This document shows positions 45,508 through 54,108 of a DNA stretch of 64,000 bases, piece by piece. Location of the stretch: contig JAJUJL010000010.1 in assembly GCA_029265355.1 (NCBI GenBank), positions 1-64,000 on the forward strand, written 5' to 3'. The notes under the pieces were generated by a model. It had not been told where the DNA came from and ran no database searches. It worked only from the letters and a program-made list of their open reading frames with translations. The translations under genes were made by a program, and so were the position numbers. Each line of letters starts with the position of its first letter. The first letter of the stretch is position 1. The stretch comes from Chloroflexota bacterium (GTDB taxonomy: Bacteria > Chloroflexota > Anaerolineae > Anaerolineales > UBA4823).

Positions 45508-46398
45508 ATGACGGCACAGATCATCGATGGAAAAGCAATTGCAGACGAGTTGCGCAAAGAGGTGGCAGAAGAGGTCGCCAGGATGACCGCGGCTGGTTTG
45601 CCCAAACCTGGGCTGGCGACGGTGCTGGTCGGCGAGAATCCGGCTTCGCAGGTGTACGTCAGCATGAAGCAGAAGGCCTGCGACCAGCTCGGTATGGAGT
45701 CGTTCGGTTTCAAGCTGCCCGCCGACGCCAGCCAATCGCAGGTGGAGGGACTGGTCAAGGAGTTGAACGCTGACCCGCGGGTCAACGGTATCCTGGTGCA
45801 GCTCCCCTTGCCCAGCGGGCTGGATGAGGAAGCGGTGCTCAACTCGATCAGCCTGGAAAAGGACGTGGACGGCTTCCACCCGATCAACATCGGGCGCCTG
45901 GCGCAGAAGGGGCGCGAGCCACTGTTCGTGCCCTGCACGCCAGACGGCTGTATCTACCTGCTGGACAAGACGGGCGTGCAGCTCAAAGGCGCCAACGCGG
46001 TGGTGTTGGGGCGCTCGAACATCGTTGGTATGCCAGTGGCGCTGCTGCTGGTCAAGCGCGACGCCACAGTCACTATCTGCCACTCACGCAGCAAGGACCT
46101 GCCCGGCATTGTGCGCTCCGCTGACGTGCTGATCGCTGCCGTGGGGCGCCCCGAGATGGTGCGCGGCGATTGGATCAAGCCGGGCGCGGTGGTGATCGAC
46201 GTGGGCGTCAACCGCATCGACGACCCCAGCCATCCCAAGGGCTCGCGCCTGGTCGGCGACGTGGCCTTCGACGAAGCCAAGGAAGTCGCCGGCGCTATCA
46301 CGCCCGTGCCGGGCGGCGTTGGACCGATGACCATCGCCATGCTGATGCGCAACACCATGCGCGCAGCGAAGATTGCGGCTGGTAAAGTGCCTGCCTGA
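45508..46398 (+). CDS. folD: Methylene-THF dehydrogenase/methenyl-THF cyclohydrolase
   Basis: The 296-residue bifunctional enzyme interconverts 5,10-methylene-THF and 10-formyl-THF with [22 protein letters not shown] includes the catalytic Tyr/Lys region, QLPLP is a conserved block, and [11 protein letters not shown] is the NADP site. [14 protein letters not shown] closes the fold. ATG 45508 follows GAAGGAG; the upstream in-frame frame from 45256 is rejected. Terminated strongly at 46444-46490, so it is a single-gene unit. It supplies one-carbon units, possibly linked to formyl groups from purine breakdown. Confidence 0.95.
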   Translation: MTAQIIDGKAIADELRKEVAEEVARMTAAGLPKPGLATVLVGENPASQVYVSMKQKACDQLGMESFGFKLPADASQSQVEGLVKELNADPRVNGILVQLPLPSGLDEEAVLNSISLEKDVDGFHPINIGRLAQKGREPLFVPCTPDGCIYLLDKTGVQLKGANAVVLGRSNIVGMPVALLLVKRDATVTICHSRSKDLPGIVRSADVLIAAVGRPEMVRGDWIKPGAVVIDVGVNRIDDPSHPKGSRLVGDVAFDEAKEVAGAITPVPGGVGPMTIAMLMRNTMRAAKIAAGKVPA

Positions 46399-46443
46399 TA
46401 GAATGAGTGAGTGAGAACGCCCCTGCGGGCTGTTCGCTTGATC

Positions 46444-46490
46444 AAACCCTGACCGGCTGCGGCTCCCCCGCAGCCGGTCAGGGTTTCTTT
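46444..46490 (+). terminator. Strong Rho-independent terminator of folD
   Basis: A perfect 16-base stem (46447-46462 with 46468-46483) with loop CTCCC is followed by TTTCTTT. Flanking AAA/TTT can extend the stem to 19 pairs. Confidence 0.93.
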
Positions 46491-46523
46491 CCATGCCGCG
46501 TGATAGCAAAGTTATAGATTTGT

Positions 46524-46585
46524 AACTTGTCAGACAATTGACTTTGTACCATTTATTTGATACACTTCAATTTGTCTGACAAGTT
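46524..46585 (+). promoter_or_regulatory. Operator-flanked promoter of the purine operon (GntR-type sites)
   Basis: Two copies of an 11-base palindrome, TTGTCAGACAA (46527-46537) and TTGTCTGACAA (46572-46582), are 45 bases apart centre to centre; with flanks they form a perfect 14-base inverted repeat. Between them are a -35 TTGACT (46538-46543) and a -10 TACACT (46561-46566) with 17 bases between. The cores fit the GntR-family pattern T-N-GT-N3-AC-N-A. The GntR/HutC gene at 50036 is the obvious regulator. Confidence 0.8.
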
Positions 46586-46653
46586 GTTGAAAGCCTGGAG
46601 CAGTTGCGGTTGTTCTGGATTCTCAGCGCCAGTTATTCTTGCAGGAGATCAGC

Positions 46654-48039
46654 GTGACCACGCTACTTGTCAAGAACGTCCAAATCCTCGTCACTATGGA
46701 TGACCACCGCCGGGAGATCGCCGGAGGTGGTCTTTTCATTCGAGATGGTTTCATCGAGCAGGTGGGGGTCAGCGCTGAGTTGCCTGCCGAGGCAGACCAG
46801 GTGCTGGACTTGCGCGATCACATCGTTTTTCCTGGGCTGATCAACACTCACCACCACTTCTACCAGACGCTGACCCGCGCTGTGCCCGCTGCCCAGGATG
46901 CCAACCTGTTTAACTGGCTGAAGACGCTCTATCCCATTTGGGCGCGGCTCACGCCCGATGACGTGCGCATCTCCACCCAGACTGCCCTGGCGGAGCTGGC
47001 GCTCTCTGGCTGCACGGCAGCCTCCGACCACCTGTACCTGTTTCCCAATGGTTCGAAGCTGGACGATGAAATCCATGCTGCCCGCGAAGTCGGCGTGCGC
47101 CTGCATGCCTCGCGCGGGTCGATGAGCCTGGGGGAGAGCAAGGGCGGTTTGCCGCCCGACAGCGTGGTCGAGGACGAAGATGCCATCCTGAAGGATTCGC
47201 AGCGCCTGATCGAGCGCTATCACGACCCGCGACCCGGCGCGCACACTCGCATTGTGCTGGCGCCGTGTTCGCCCTTCAGCGTGACCGCTGACCTGATGCG
47301 CCAGAGCGCCTCACTGGCGCGCCAGTATGGGGTGCATCTGCACACTCACCTGGCGGAGACGCAGGACGAAGAGGCTTTCTGCCTGCAGAAATTCGGTCAC
47401 CGCCCGGTGGCCTATATGGAAAGCCTGGGCTGGGTGGGAGCGGATGTGTGGTTCGCCCACTCGGTGCATGTCGATGAGTCTGAGATCGGTGTCTATGCCC
47501 ATACGGGCTGCGGCGTGGCGCACTGTCCCACATCGAACATGCGCCTGGCATCTGGCATCGCTCCGATCATGAAAATGCTGCAAGCCGGCGTGCGCGTCGG
47601 GTTGGGTGTGGATGGCTCCGCCAGCAACGACGGCTCCAGCCTGCTGGAAGAAGTGCGCCAGGCCATGCTGGCGGCGCGCGTTCTGGCAGGCTTGCGCGGC
47701 GCTTCGCTCTCCGGCGAGGCTGCCCCGCCGTTGATGACCGCCCGCCAGGCGCTGGAGATTGCCACGCGTGGCAGCGCCGCGGTGTTAGGGCGCAGCGACC
47801 TGGGCTCGTTGGAAGTGGGCAAATGCGGCGATTTCTTTGCCATCAACCTGAATCGGCTGGAGTACGCCGGCGCGCTGCATGATCCGGTGGCGGCAGCCGT
47901 CTTCTGCGCGCCGGTGCGCGTCGATTACACCGTAGTGGGTGGGCGGGTGATCGTGCGCGAAGGCAACCTGGAGTCTCTCGATCTGCACGCGCTGATTTCA
48001 AGGCATAACCATGCCGCTTACCGGCTGTTGAATGCATAG
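46654..48039 (+). CDS. 8-oxoguanine deaminase / SsnA-like amidohydrolase
   Basis: The 461-residue amidohydrolase has the metal-binding HxH pattern in INTHHHFYQTL, further metal ligands in HLHTHLAETQDEEAF and AHSVHV, and the aspartate in GLGVDGSASND. The ANLFNWLKTLYPIW segment is typical of the 8-oxoguanine deaminase/SsnA/guanine deaminase-related branch. It would hydrolyse an exocyclic amine from an oxidised purine or guanine. GTG 46654 is preceded by AGGAG at six bases and so is preferred over TTG 46639. It is the first gene behind the operator-flanked promoter. Confidence 0.78.
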   Translation: MTTLLVKNVQILVTMDDHRREIAGGGLFIRDGFIEQVGVSAELPAEADQVLDLRDHIVFPGLINTHHHFYQTLTRAVPAAQDANLFNWLKTLYPIWARLTPDDVRISTQTALAELALSGCTAASDHLYLFPNGSKLDDEIHAAREVGVRLHASRGSMSLGESKGGLPPDSVVEDEDAILKDSQRLIERYHDPRPGAHTRIVLAPCSPFSVTADLMRQSASLARQYGVHLHTHLAETQDEEAFCLQKFGHRPVAYMESLGWVGADVWFAHSVHVDESEIGVYAHTGCGVAHCPTSNMRLASGIAPIMKMLQAGVRVGLGVDGSASNDGSSLLEEVRQAMLAARVLAGLRGASLSGEAAPPLMTARQALEIATRGSAAVLGRSDLGSLEVGKCGDFFAINLNRLEYAGALHDPVAAAVFCAPVRVDYTVVGGRVIVREGNLESLDLHALISRHNHAAYRLLNA

Positions 48040-48059
48040 GTCATACCATATGAGTAATC

Positions 48060-48205
48060 GCGTTGTCAAAGTGCGAAGAAAAAAGAGCAACACAGAGGGC
48101 ACAGAGCAGGCAAGTCCACAAAGGTTATTAGTTATAAATCTTTGTGGTCATCCTTTCTTTGTGATCTCTGTGTTTCAGCTTTTTGCCTTTGCGTCGCGGT
48201 TCATT
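48060..48205. repeat. Intergenic inverted-repeat element, CACAGAG/CACAAAG family (copy 2)
   Basis: AACACAGAG near 48090 mirrors CTCTGTGTTT near 48170, and CCACAAAGG mirrors CTTTGTGG within. The element lies between the deaminase and adenine deaminase genes and matches the style of those at 2337 and 51815. Confidence 0.55.
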
Positions 48206-48221
48206 TCAGGGAGGAGAATTT

Positions 48222-50039
48222 ATGCCTGAACGCGAAGAAGCAGCAATTTCCCGGAGGCTGGTCGATGTTGCCATGGGGCGCCACCCGGCAGACCTGGTGA
48301 TTCGCAACGGGCGTTGGGTATCCGTGCAGTCGGGCGAGATCATCCCCGCCACAGATATCGCCGTGGTGGGTGGGCGCATTGCTTACGTTGGGCCGGATGC
48401 CAGCCACACGATCGGAGCGGAGACGAAGATTATCGACGCTGCTGACCGCTACCTGGTGCCCGGCTTGCTTGACGCTCACATGCACGTCGAATCTGGCATG
48501 CTGACAGTCACCGAATTCGTGCGCGCCGTGGCCCCGCACGGTACGACCGGCATGTTCATCGATCCGCATGAGATTGGCAACGTCTTCGGCTTGCAAGGCG
48601 TGCGCCTGATGGTGGACGAGGCAGCCGTGCAACCCATCCATGTCTGGGTGCAGATGCCATCCTGTGTGCCGTCGGCGCCCGGGCTGGAGACGCCGGGAGC
48701 GTCCATCGGCCCGCAGGAAGTGGCAGAGGCCATGACCTGGCCTGGCGTGATCGGACTGGGAGAGGTGATGAATTTCCCCGGTGTTTACCTGGGGGACGAA
48801 AAGATGCACGCCGAGATGGCGGCAACACGTCGCGCTGGCAAGGTGATCGGCGGGCACTATGCCTCCCCCGACCTGGGTTTGCCTTTCCATGGATACGCCG
48901 CGGGCGGTCCGCAAGACGATCATGAGGGCACGCGCCTGGAAGATGCCGTGGCGCGCGTGCGCCAGGGCATGAAAGCCATGCTGCGATTCGGCTCCGCCTG
49001 GCACGACGTGGATGCCCAGATCAGAGCCGTCACCGAGCTTGGACTGGATCCCCGCCATTTCATTTTATGTACCGACGATAGCCACTCGGCAACGCTGGTG
49101 CACGAGGGGCATGTCAACCGGGCCGTGCGCCGGGCGATTGCCAATGGACTGCGCCCACTGACCGCCATTCAAATGGCGACGCTCAACACCGCTGAGCATT
49201 TTGGCGTCAGCCAGGAGGTGGGTATGATCGCCCCTGGGCGCTTTGCCGACATCCTGGTCGTCAGCGACCTGCCGGGCTTGCAGATCGACCTGGTGATTGC
49301 CCAGGGCAGGCTGATCGCTGAGCAAGGCAAAATGCTGGTCGATTTGCCGGTCTTCCCTTACCCGGAATGGGCGACAAATTCCGTGCATCTCCAACGGGAA
49401 CTGGCGCCAACCGATTTTCGCCTGGCAACTGAGGCGCCTGATGGAGAATGGATTGCCAATGTGATCGGCGTGATCGAAAACCAGGCGCCCACCCGCCATT
49501 TGCGCCTGCCCGTACATGTCAAGCAGGGTGAGATCGTTGTCGCTCCCGGGCAGGACCTGGCAAAGATCGCTCTGGTGGAACGTCACCAAGGCAGCGGTCG
49601 CATCCAGTTGGGATTGGTGCAGGGTTTTGGCTTCGATACGGGTTGCGCAGTCGCTTCGACCGTGGCGCATGACAGCCACCACTTGATCGTGGTCGGCACC
49701 AGCGAGGCTGACATGGCCACAGCAGCCAATGAGCTGGCGCGTTGCGGCGGCGGGCAGGTGGTGGTGCGCAACGGACAGGTGATCGGCCAGGTCGAGCTGC
49801 GCATCGCCGGCTTGATGTCCACCGAACGCGCCGCTCAAGTCGCCCGCAAAGCGGATACGGTGCTGGAAGGCTTTCGAGCCTGCGGCTGCAGGCTCAACAA
49901 CCCCAATATGCAGCTCAGCCTGTTGGGGCTGGTGGTCATCCCCGAGCTGCGCATCTCTGATCTTGGGCTGGTGGACGTGACCCGTTTTGCTTTCATTTCG
50001 CTGTTAGAGGGTTCGCAGGATAGGATGAGTGCCGTATGA
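48222..50039 (+). CDS. ade: Adenine deaminase
   Basis: This 605-residue enzyme converts adenine to hypoxanthine. DAHMHVESGM holds the metal HxH, with the conserved DPHEIGNV, the KVIGGHYASP region and DDSHSATLVHEGH containing the aspartate and histidine ligands. Length is normal for bacterial AdeC (570-600). ATG 48222 follows GGGAGGAG closely. The stop overlaps the GntR gene start by four bases, so the regulator is co-translated with it. It belongs to the purine operon. Confidence 0.93.
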   Translation: MPEREEAAISRRLVDVAMGRHPADLVIRNGRWVSVQSGEIIPATDIAVVGGRIAYVGPDASHTIGAETKIIDAADRYLVPGLLDAHMHVESGMLTVTEFVRAVAPHGTTGMFIDPHEIGNVFGLQGVRLMVDEAAVQPIHVWVQMPSCVPSAPGLETPGASIGPQEVAEAMTWPGVIGLGEVMNFPGVYLGDEKMHAEMAATRRAGKVIGGHYASPDLGLPFHGYAAGGPQDDHEGTRLEDAVARVRQGMKAMLRFGSAWHDVDAQIRAVTELGLDPRHFILCTDDSHSATLVHEGHVNRAVRRAIANGLRPLTAIQMATLNTAEHFGVSQEVGMIAPGRFADILVVSDLPGLQIDLVIAQGRLIAEQGKMLVDLPVFPYPEWATNSVHLQRELAPTDFRLATEAPDGEWIANVIGVIENQAPTRHLRLPVHVKQGEIVVAPGQDLAKIALVERHQGSGRIQLGLVQGFGFDTGCAVASTVAHDSHHLIVVGTSEADMATAANELARCGGGQVVVRNGQVIGQVELRIAGLMSTERAAQVARKADTVLEGFRACGCRLNNPNMQLSLLGLVVIPELRISDLGLVDVTRFAFISLLEGSQDRMSAV

Positions 50040-50758
50040 GCCAGGCAAACCCGGTCTCTCAACGCCTCCACGAAGATTTGTGGAGCCTGATCAAGAACGC
50101 TGATCCGGGTGTGCGATTGCCTTCCGAACCGAAGCTGGCGCGCACGCTGGGCGTCTCGCGCGCCACGCTGCGCGAGGCGATGCGCACCTTTGAAACTCAG
50201 GGCTTGATTCGGCGCCGGCAGGGATCAGGCACTTACATCACCCCCCAATCGCAGGTCATCGAAACCGGCCTGGAGGTTTTGGAATCGATCGAACGCATGG
50301 CGCAGCGCATTGGACTGGCTGTGACCATGGGGGAAATGAAATGTGAAAAGAGACTCGCCACACAGGAGGAAGCAAGCGCATTACGGATTGATGAAAAAAG
50401 CACCATTGTTTCGATTTCCCGCGTAATTCTCGCCAAAGACAGAGCGGTGGCTTACCTGGTGGACATCCTGCCTGAGGATATCCTCACGCCGGAAGAGATT
50501 TGCGCAGGATTTACCGGGTCGGTCCTGGACTTGCTGATCCGGCGCGGAAATCCACCCCTGGAGGCTTCGCGCACCGAGATCAGCGCCGTGCCTGCGCCGG
50601 GACACGTGGCGCGGGCGATGGGGTTACAGCGCGGTGATGTGCTGCTGCTGTTTACCGCCGAATTGTTTTCCACCACAAATCAGGTCATCGATTACTCCTT
50701 CAGCTATTTCCTACCGGGTGGTTTCCGCTTTCATCTTATGCGCCGCATTGGCTTATGA
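50036..50758 (+). CDS. GntR-family transcriptional regulator (HutC/UTRA type)
   Basis: The 240-residue regulator has an N-terminal winged helix-turn-helix (about 8-75) with RLPSEPKLARTLGVSRATLREAMRTFETQGLIRRRQGSGTY in family form (given only as the region). A C-terminal UTRA-like ligand domain follows (about 90-240). It is coupled to ade by a four-base overlap. The two TTGTCNGACAA sites at 46527 and 46572 are the likely operators. The inducer is probably a purine or degradation product (inference). Confidence 0.87.
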   Translation: MSQANPVSQRLHEDLWSLIKNADPGVRLPSEPKLARTLGVSRATLREAMRTFETQGLIRRRQGSGTYITPQSQVIETGLEVLESIERMAQRIGLAVTMGEMKCEKRLATQEEASALRIDEKSTIVSISRVILAKDRAVAYLVDILPEDILTPEEICAGFTGSVLDLLIRRGNPPLEASRTEISAVPAPGHVARAMGLQRGDVLLLFTAELFSTTNQVIDYSFSYFLPGGFRFHLMRRIGL

Positions 50759-50839
50759 GCGGCAAGCTAACCCCACGGTTGATCGCTGGAGCAGTGAAAC
50801 AACTACACCAACAACATTTATATTCACAGGAGGCATAAA

Positions 50840-51793
50840 ATGCGTAGCTTTGCAGGTCGAGACATTCTTTCTCTGAAGGATTTCGAACGAAACGAGTTCT
50901 TCCATGTCTTTGAGGTTGCCCGGCAAATGGAGAAAATTGCCCGTGGTCGACGCAACGTCGATATGCTCAAGGAAAAAACCCTGGTAACCGCCTTTTACCA
51001 ACCTTCCACGCGCACCCGCCTGGCGCACGAGGCTGCCATGCACCGCCTGGGTGGGCATGTGACCGGTTTCTCGGATGCCAAGATGACCCGCGCCGGCGAC
51101 TTTTACCAGGAGTCGATCAAAGACACGGTCAAAATGTTGGAGTTCTACGGCGATGTGATCGTCATGCGTCACTTCCAGCAGGGCGCGCCACACGAAGCCG
51201 CCAAATGGGCTTCGGTGCCGATTATCAACGGCGGCGATGGCTGGGGCGAGCACCCCACCCAAATCCTGACCGACCTGTACACCGTGCTGGTCGAGAAAGG
51301 GCGCATCGACGGGCTCAAGTGGCTGGCGGTGGGCGATATGCGCATGCGCACCATGCACTCGCTGGGCTATGGCCTGACCCAATTCGACTGCCCGATCACC
51401 TTCGTCTCCCCCCCCGATATGTCGCTGACGGAGGAGTTCAAGGCTGAACTGCGCCAGTACAACCTGAACTTCAAAGAGGCTGAGCATGTCGAGCAGGCCA
51501 TCGCCGACGCCGATGTCATCCTGGTCGAGCCGGTGGTGCAGCCGGACTACACCAAGTCGCGCGACGAGCGCTCCGGGGATGTGGGCCTGACGCCAGCGAA
51601 TTACAAGATCACCCGCGAACTGCTGGCGACCAAAGCCAAGCCAGATGCTATCCTGCTGCACTCGCTGCCGCGCATGGATGAGATCCCCACCGATGTGGAT
51701 ATCACCCGCTGGTCGCGCTACTGGCAAGAGGCCTTCAACGGCGTGGTCATGCGCATGACCCTGCTGGCTTTAGTGCTCGGCGCCATGGAATAG
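50840..51793 (+). CDS. Aspartate/ornithine carbamoyltransferase family protein (ATCase-like)
   Basis: The 317-residue protein has the carbamoyl-phosphate motif STRTR (56-60), MRHFQQG (the second phosphate-site Arg/His), GDGWGEHPTQ (about 132-141) and HSLPRMDEI near the C-terminus, as in aspartate carbamoyltransferases. The 80s loop is altered: KMTRAGDFYQES instead of the usual SSxxKGES. The setting in a purine catabolic operon with a carbamate kinase suggests a catabolic role, with carbamoyl transfer running towards carbamoyl phosphate. The amino partner may be oxamate, a ureide or a diamino acid. AGGAGG precedes the ATG. Confidence 0.75.
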   Translation: MRSFAGRDILSLKDFERNEFFHVFEVARQMEKIARGRRNVDMLKEKTLVTAFYQPSTRTRLAHEAAMHRLGGHVTGFSDAKMTRAGDFYQESIKDTVKMLEFYGDVIVMRHFQQGAPHEAAKWASVPIINGGDGWGEHPTQILTDLYTVLVEKGRIDGLKWLAVGDMRMRTMHSLGYGLTQFDCPITFVSPPDMSLTEEFKAELRQYNLNFKEAEHVEQAIADADVILVEPVVQPDYTKSRDERSGDVGLTPANYKITRELLATKAKPDAILLHSLPRMDEIPTDVDITRWSRYWQEAFNGVVMRMTLLALVLGAME

Positions 51794-51814
51794 GCCTGGG
51801 GCACTGCCGCGAAA

Positions 51815-51990
51815 AGAGTTAACCGCGAAGGCGCAATGACGCGGAGAATAATGACCGACACAGAGGACACAAAGGAGGCGCAAAGATCACAAAGGCAATT
51901 ATCCCAAAATCTTTGTGAACTTTGTGTTCATCCTTGGTGATCCTTGTGTTTCAATCTTTTTCTTAGTGTCTTGGCGTCTTCGCGGTAAAG
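51815..51990. repeat. Intergenic inverted-repeat element, CACAGAG/CACAAAG family (copy 3)
   Basis: Left arm TTAACCGCGAAGGCGCAATG and right arm GTCTTGGCGTCTTCGCGGT form an imperfect inverted repeat of about 20 bases. Between them are CACAGAGG, CACAAAGG, and mirrored CTTTGTG stretches. It lies between two carbamoyltransferase genes inside the operon. Confidence 0.65.
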
Positions 51991-52011
51991 ATGAATTGAG
52001 GAGAATTACTC

Positions 52012-52992
52012 ATGCAAACCGATTTACGCAATCGCGATTTGATAGGCGACCTGGATTTCAGCAAGGAAGAGGTGGAAACCGTACTGGATGTGGCGTTCGA
52101 CCTGAAGCGCAAGCGCGCCCTGGGCGAACCGCATGCCTACCTGCGGGATAAGGTGCTGGCGATGCTGTTCTTCTTCTCCAGCACGCGCACGCGCGGTTCC
52201 TTCGAGGCTGGCATGGCGCAGCTCGGCGGGCACGCGGCTTTCATCGAGAGCCGCACCACCCAGATTTCGCACGGCGATACCGAGAAGGAAATGGGCGAGA
52301 TCTTCGGTCGTTACTTTGACGGCATCGCCATCCGCCACGTGGAATGGGGAGTGGGCAACCGCTACTTGAACTTCGTGGCGGAGGCTTCGCGCGTGCCGGT
52401 GCTCAATATGCAGTGCGACATTTACCACCCCTTCCAGTGCCTGGCGGACTTGATGACCATCATCGAGAAGAAGGGACGCGACCTGCGCCGCCGCAAGATC
52501 GTGGTTTCCTGGGCCTATGCTGCTTCGTATCTTAAGCCAATCTCGGTGCCGCAGTCGCTGATCCTGCAGATGCCGCGCTTTGGCATGGATGTGGTGCTCT
52601 CGCATCCACCGGAGTTCAAGCTGATGCCGGAGATTATGGACCAGGCTCGCGAACAGGCGCGCAAATACAAGACCAGCTTCGAGGTGGTTCACGATATGGA
52701 AGAGGGCTTCAAGGATGCCGATGTGGTCTATGCCAAGTCCTGGGGGCCCCTGCTGACCACCACGGATGCCACCGAAGGCAAGCGCATCCAGGACCAGTAC
52801 AAGGATTGGATCACCGATGCTCGCAAGATGGCGCTGGCGAAGGATGACGCGATCTACATGCACCCGCTGCCAGCCGACCGAGATATTGAAGTGACCAGTG
52901 AAGTGATGGACGGTCCCAACTCGGTGGTGTTCGATCAGGCCGAGAATCGTCTGCATGCCCAGAAAGCCGTTATGGCTTTGACAATGAGGTAG
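52012..52992 (+). CDS. YgeW-like carbamoyltransferase
   Basis: The 326-residue protein has FSSTRTR (56-61), HPFQCLADLMTI and HPLPAD. The segment WAYAASYLKPISVPQ followed by RFGMDVVLSHP closely matches YgeW of Escherichia coli (known from memory as WAYSPSYGKPLSVPQ). YgeW lies in a purine/ureide catabolic cluster whose carbamoyl acceptor is not settled. This copy is shorter than YgeW. It differs in class from the gene at 50840, so the two probably use different acceptors. A GAGGAG site precedes ATG 52012. Carbamate kinase follows at once. Confidence 0.78.
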   Translation: MQTDLRNRDLIGDLDFSKEEVETVLDVAFDLKRKRALGEPHAYLRDKVLAMLFFFSSTRTRGSFEAGMAQLGGHAAFIESRTTQISHGDTEKEMGEIFGRYFDGIAIRHVEWGVGNRYLNFVAEASRVPVLNMQCDIYHPFQCLADLMTIIEKKGRDLRRRKIVVSWAYAASYLKPISVPQSLILQMPRFGMDVVLSHPPEFKLMPEIMDQAREQARKYKTSFEVVHDMEEGFKDADVVYAKSWGPLLTTTDATEGKRIQDQYKDWITDARKMALAKDDAIYMHPLPADRDIEVTSEVMDGPNSVVFDQAENRLHAQKAVMALTMR

Positions 52993-52995
52993 GTG

Positions 52996-53955
52996 ATGAG
53001 CGAACGCAAAGTAGCTGTCGTTGCAATTGGCGGTAACTCGCTGATCAAAGATAAGAACCACCAGACGGTCGAAGACCAATACCAGGCCGCCAAAGAGACC
53101 ACTTACCATATCGCCGATATGATCGAAGCCGGTTGGGATGTGGCCATCGGTCACGGCAACGGGCCGCAGGTGGGTTTCATCCTGCGGCGCTCAGAAATCG
53201 CCCATCGCGTGGAAGGCATGCACGAGATCCCGCTGGAGGTCTGTGGAGCGGATAGCCAGGGCGCGATCGGCTATGCTTTGCAGCAGAATTTGCAGAACGA
53301 GCTCTATCGACGCGGCATCAAAAAACCGGTGGCGACGGTCATCACCCAGGTGTTGGTGGACAAGAATGATCCAGCCTTCAAAAATCCCACCAAGCCGATT
53401 GGCGGCTTTATGGATGAGGCCGAGGCCAGGAAGCGGGCACAGGAGCAGGGCTGGAACGTGGTGGAAGATGCCGGTCGCGGCTGGCGGCGCGTGGTGGCCT
53501 CGCCATTGCCTAAGGAAGTGGTCGAACTGGAGGCGGTGCGCCTGCTGCTCGATGCTGGCGTGGTGGTTGTCACGGTTGGCGGCGGCGGTATCCCGGTCAT
53601 CGATGCGGGCAATCACAATTATGTCGGCGTGGCGGCGGTGATCGATAAGGATTACGCCAGCAGCTTGCTGGCGCGCCTGATCAAAGCTGACTTGCTGCTG
53701 ATCTCCACGGCGGTGGAGAAGGTTGCCCTGAACTTCGGCAAACCTGATCAACGCTGGATCGACCGCATGACTCTTTCGGAAGCCAAGCGTTACCTGGCCG
53801 AAGGTGTGCATTTTGCCAAGGGTTCCATGGCGCCCAAGATCCAGGCGATCATCTGGTTCCTGGAAGGCGGCGGCAAACAGGCGCTGATCACCGATCCCCA
53901 AAATATCGGCCGCGCTTTGAAAGGCGAAACCGGCACCTGGATCGTGCCTGATTGA
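52996..53955 (+). CDS. arcC: Carbamate kinase
   Basis: This 319-residue enzyme transfers phosphate from carbamoyl phosphate to ADP. AIGGNSL near the N-terminus, GHGNGPQVG and the GGGGIPV loop are family marks. ATG 52996 lies three bases after the YgeW-like stop; GTG 52993 is an alternative. With the two carbamoyltransferases it yields ATP from the carbamoyl group of ureide intermediates. Such a set is shared with the E. coli ygeW-yqeA region. Confidence 0.95.
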   Translation: MSERKVAVVAIGGNSLIKDKNHQTVEDQYQAAKETTYHIADMIEAGWDVAIGHGNGPQVGFILRRSEIAHRVEGMHEIPLEVCGADSQGAIGYALQQNLQNELYRRGIKKPVATVITQVLVDKNDPAFKNPTKPIGGFMDEAEARKRAQEQGWNVVEDAGRGWRRVVASPLPKEVVELEAVRLLLDAGVVVVTVGGGGIPVIDAGNHNYVGVAAVIDKDYASSLLARLIKADLLLISTAVEKVALNFGKPDQRWIDRMTLSEAKRYLAEGVHFAKGSMAPKIQAIIWFLEGGGKQALITDPQNIGRALKGETGTWIVPD

Positions 53956-53970
53956 TATTGCGTCGTTTGG

Positions 53971-54036
53971 TGTCACCCTGAGCGGAGTCAAGGGTCTATC
54001 ATCGAGATAAGCTGCTTCGCTTCGCTCAGGATGGCA
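53971..54036. repeat. Palindromic intergenic repeat CCTGAGCG...CGCTCAGG
   Basis: CCTGAGCG (53977-53984) and CGCTCAGG (54023-54030) flank a 38-base middle. It is a commonly dispersed bacterial REP-type palindrome and lies between carbamate kinase and the nucleoside permease genes. Confidence 0.6.
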
Positions 54037-54108
54037 ATCTTGTTATAGTGACAGACATCCAGATAGCAAGGTTGTATCGACCAGCCACACGTGGTTCAGG
54101 AGTTCTGG

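Noticed and set aside
54040-54060. Third GntR-type operator near the nucleoside permease gene (ACAGACA)
   Set aside because: Only one half of the palindrome is present.
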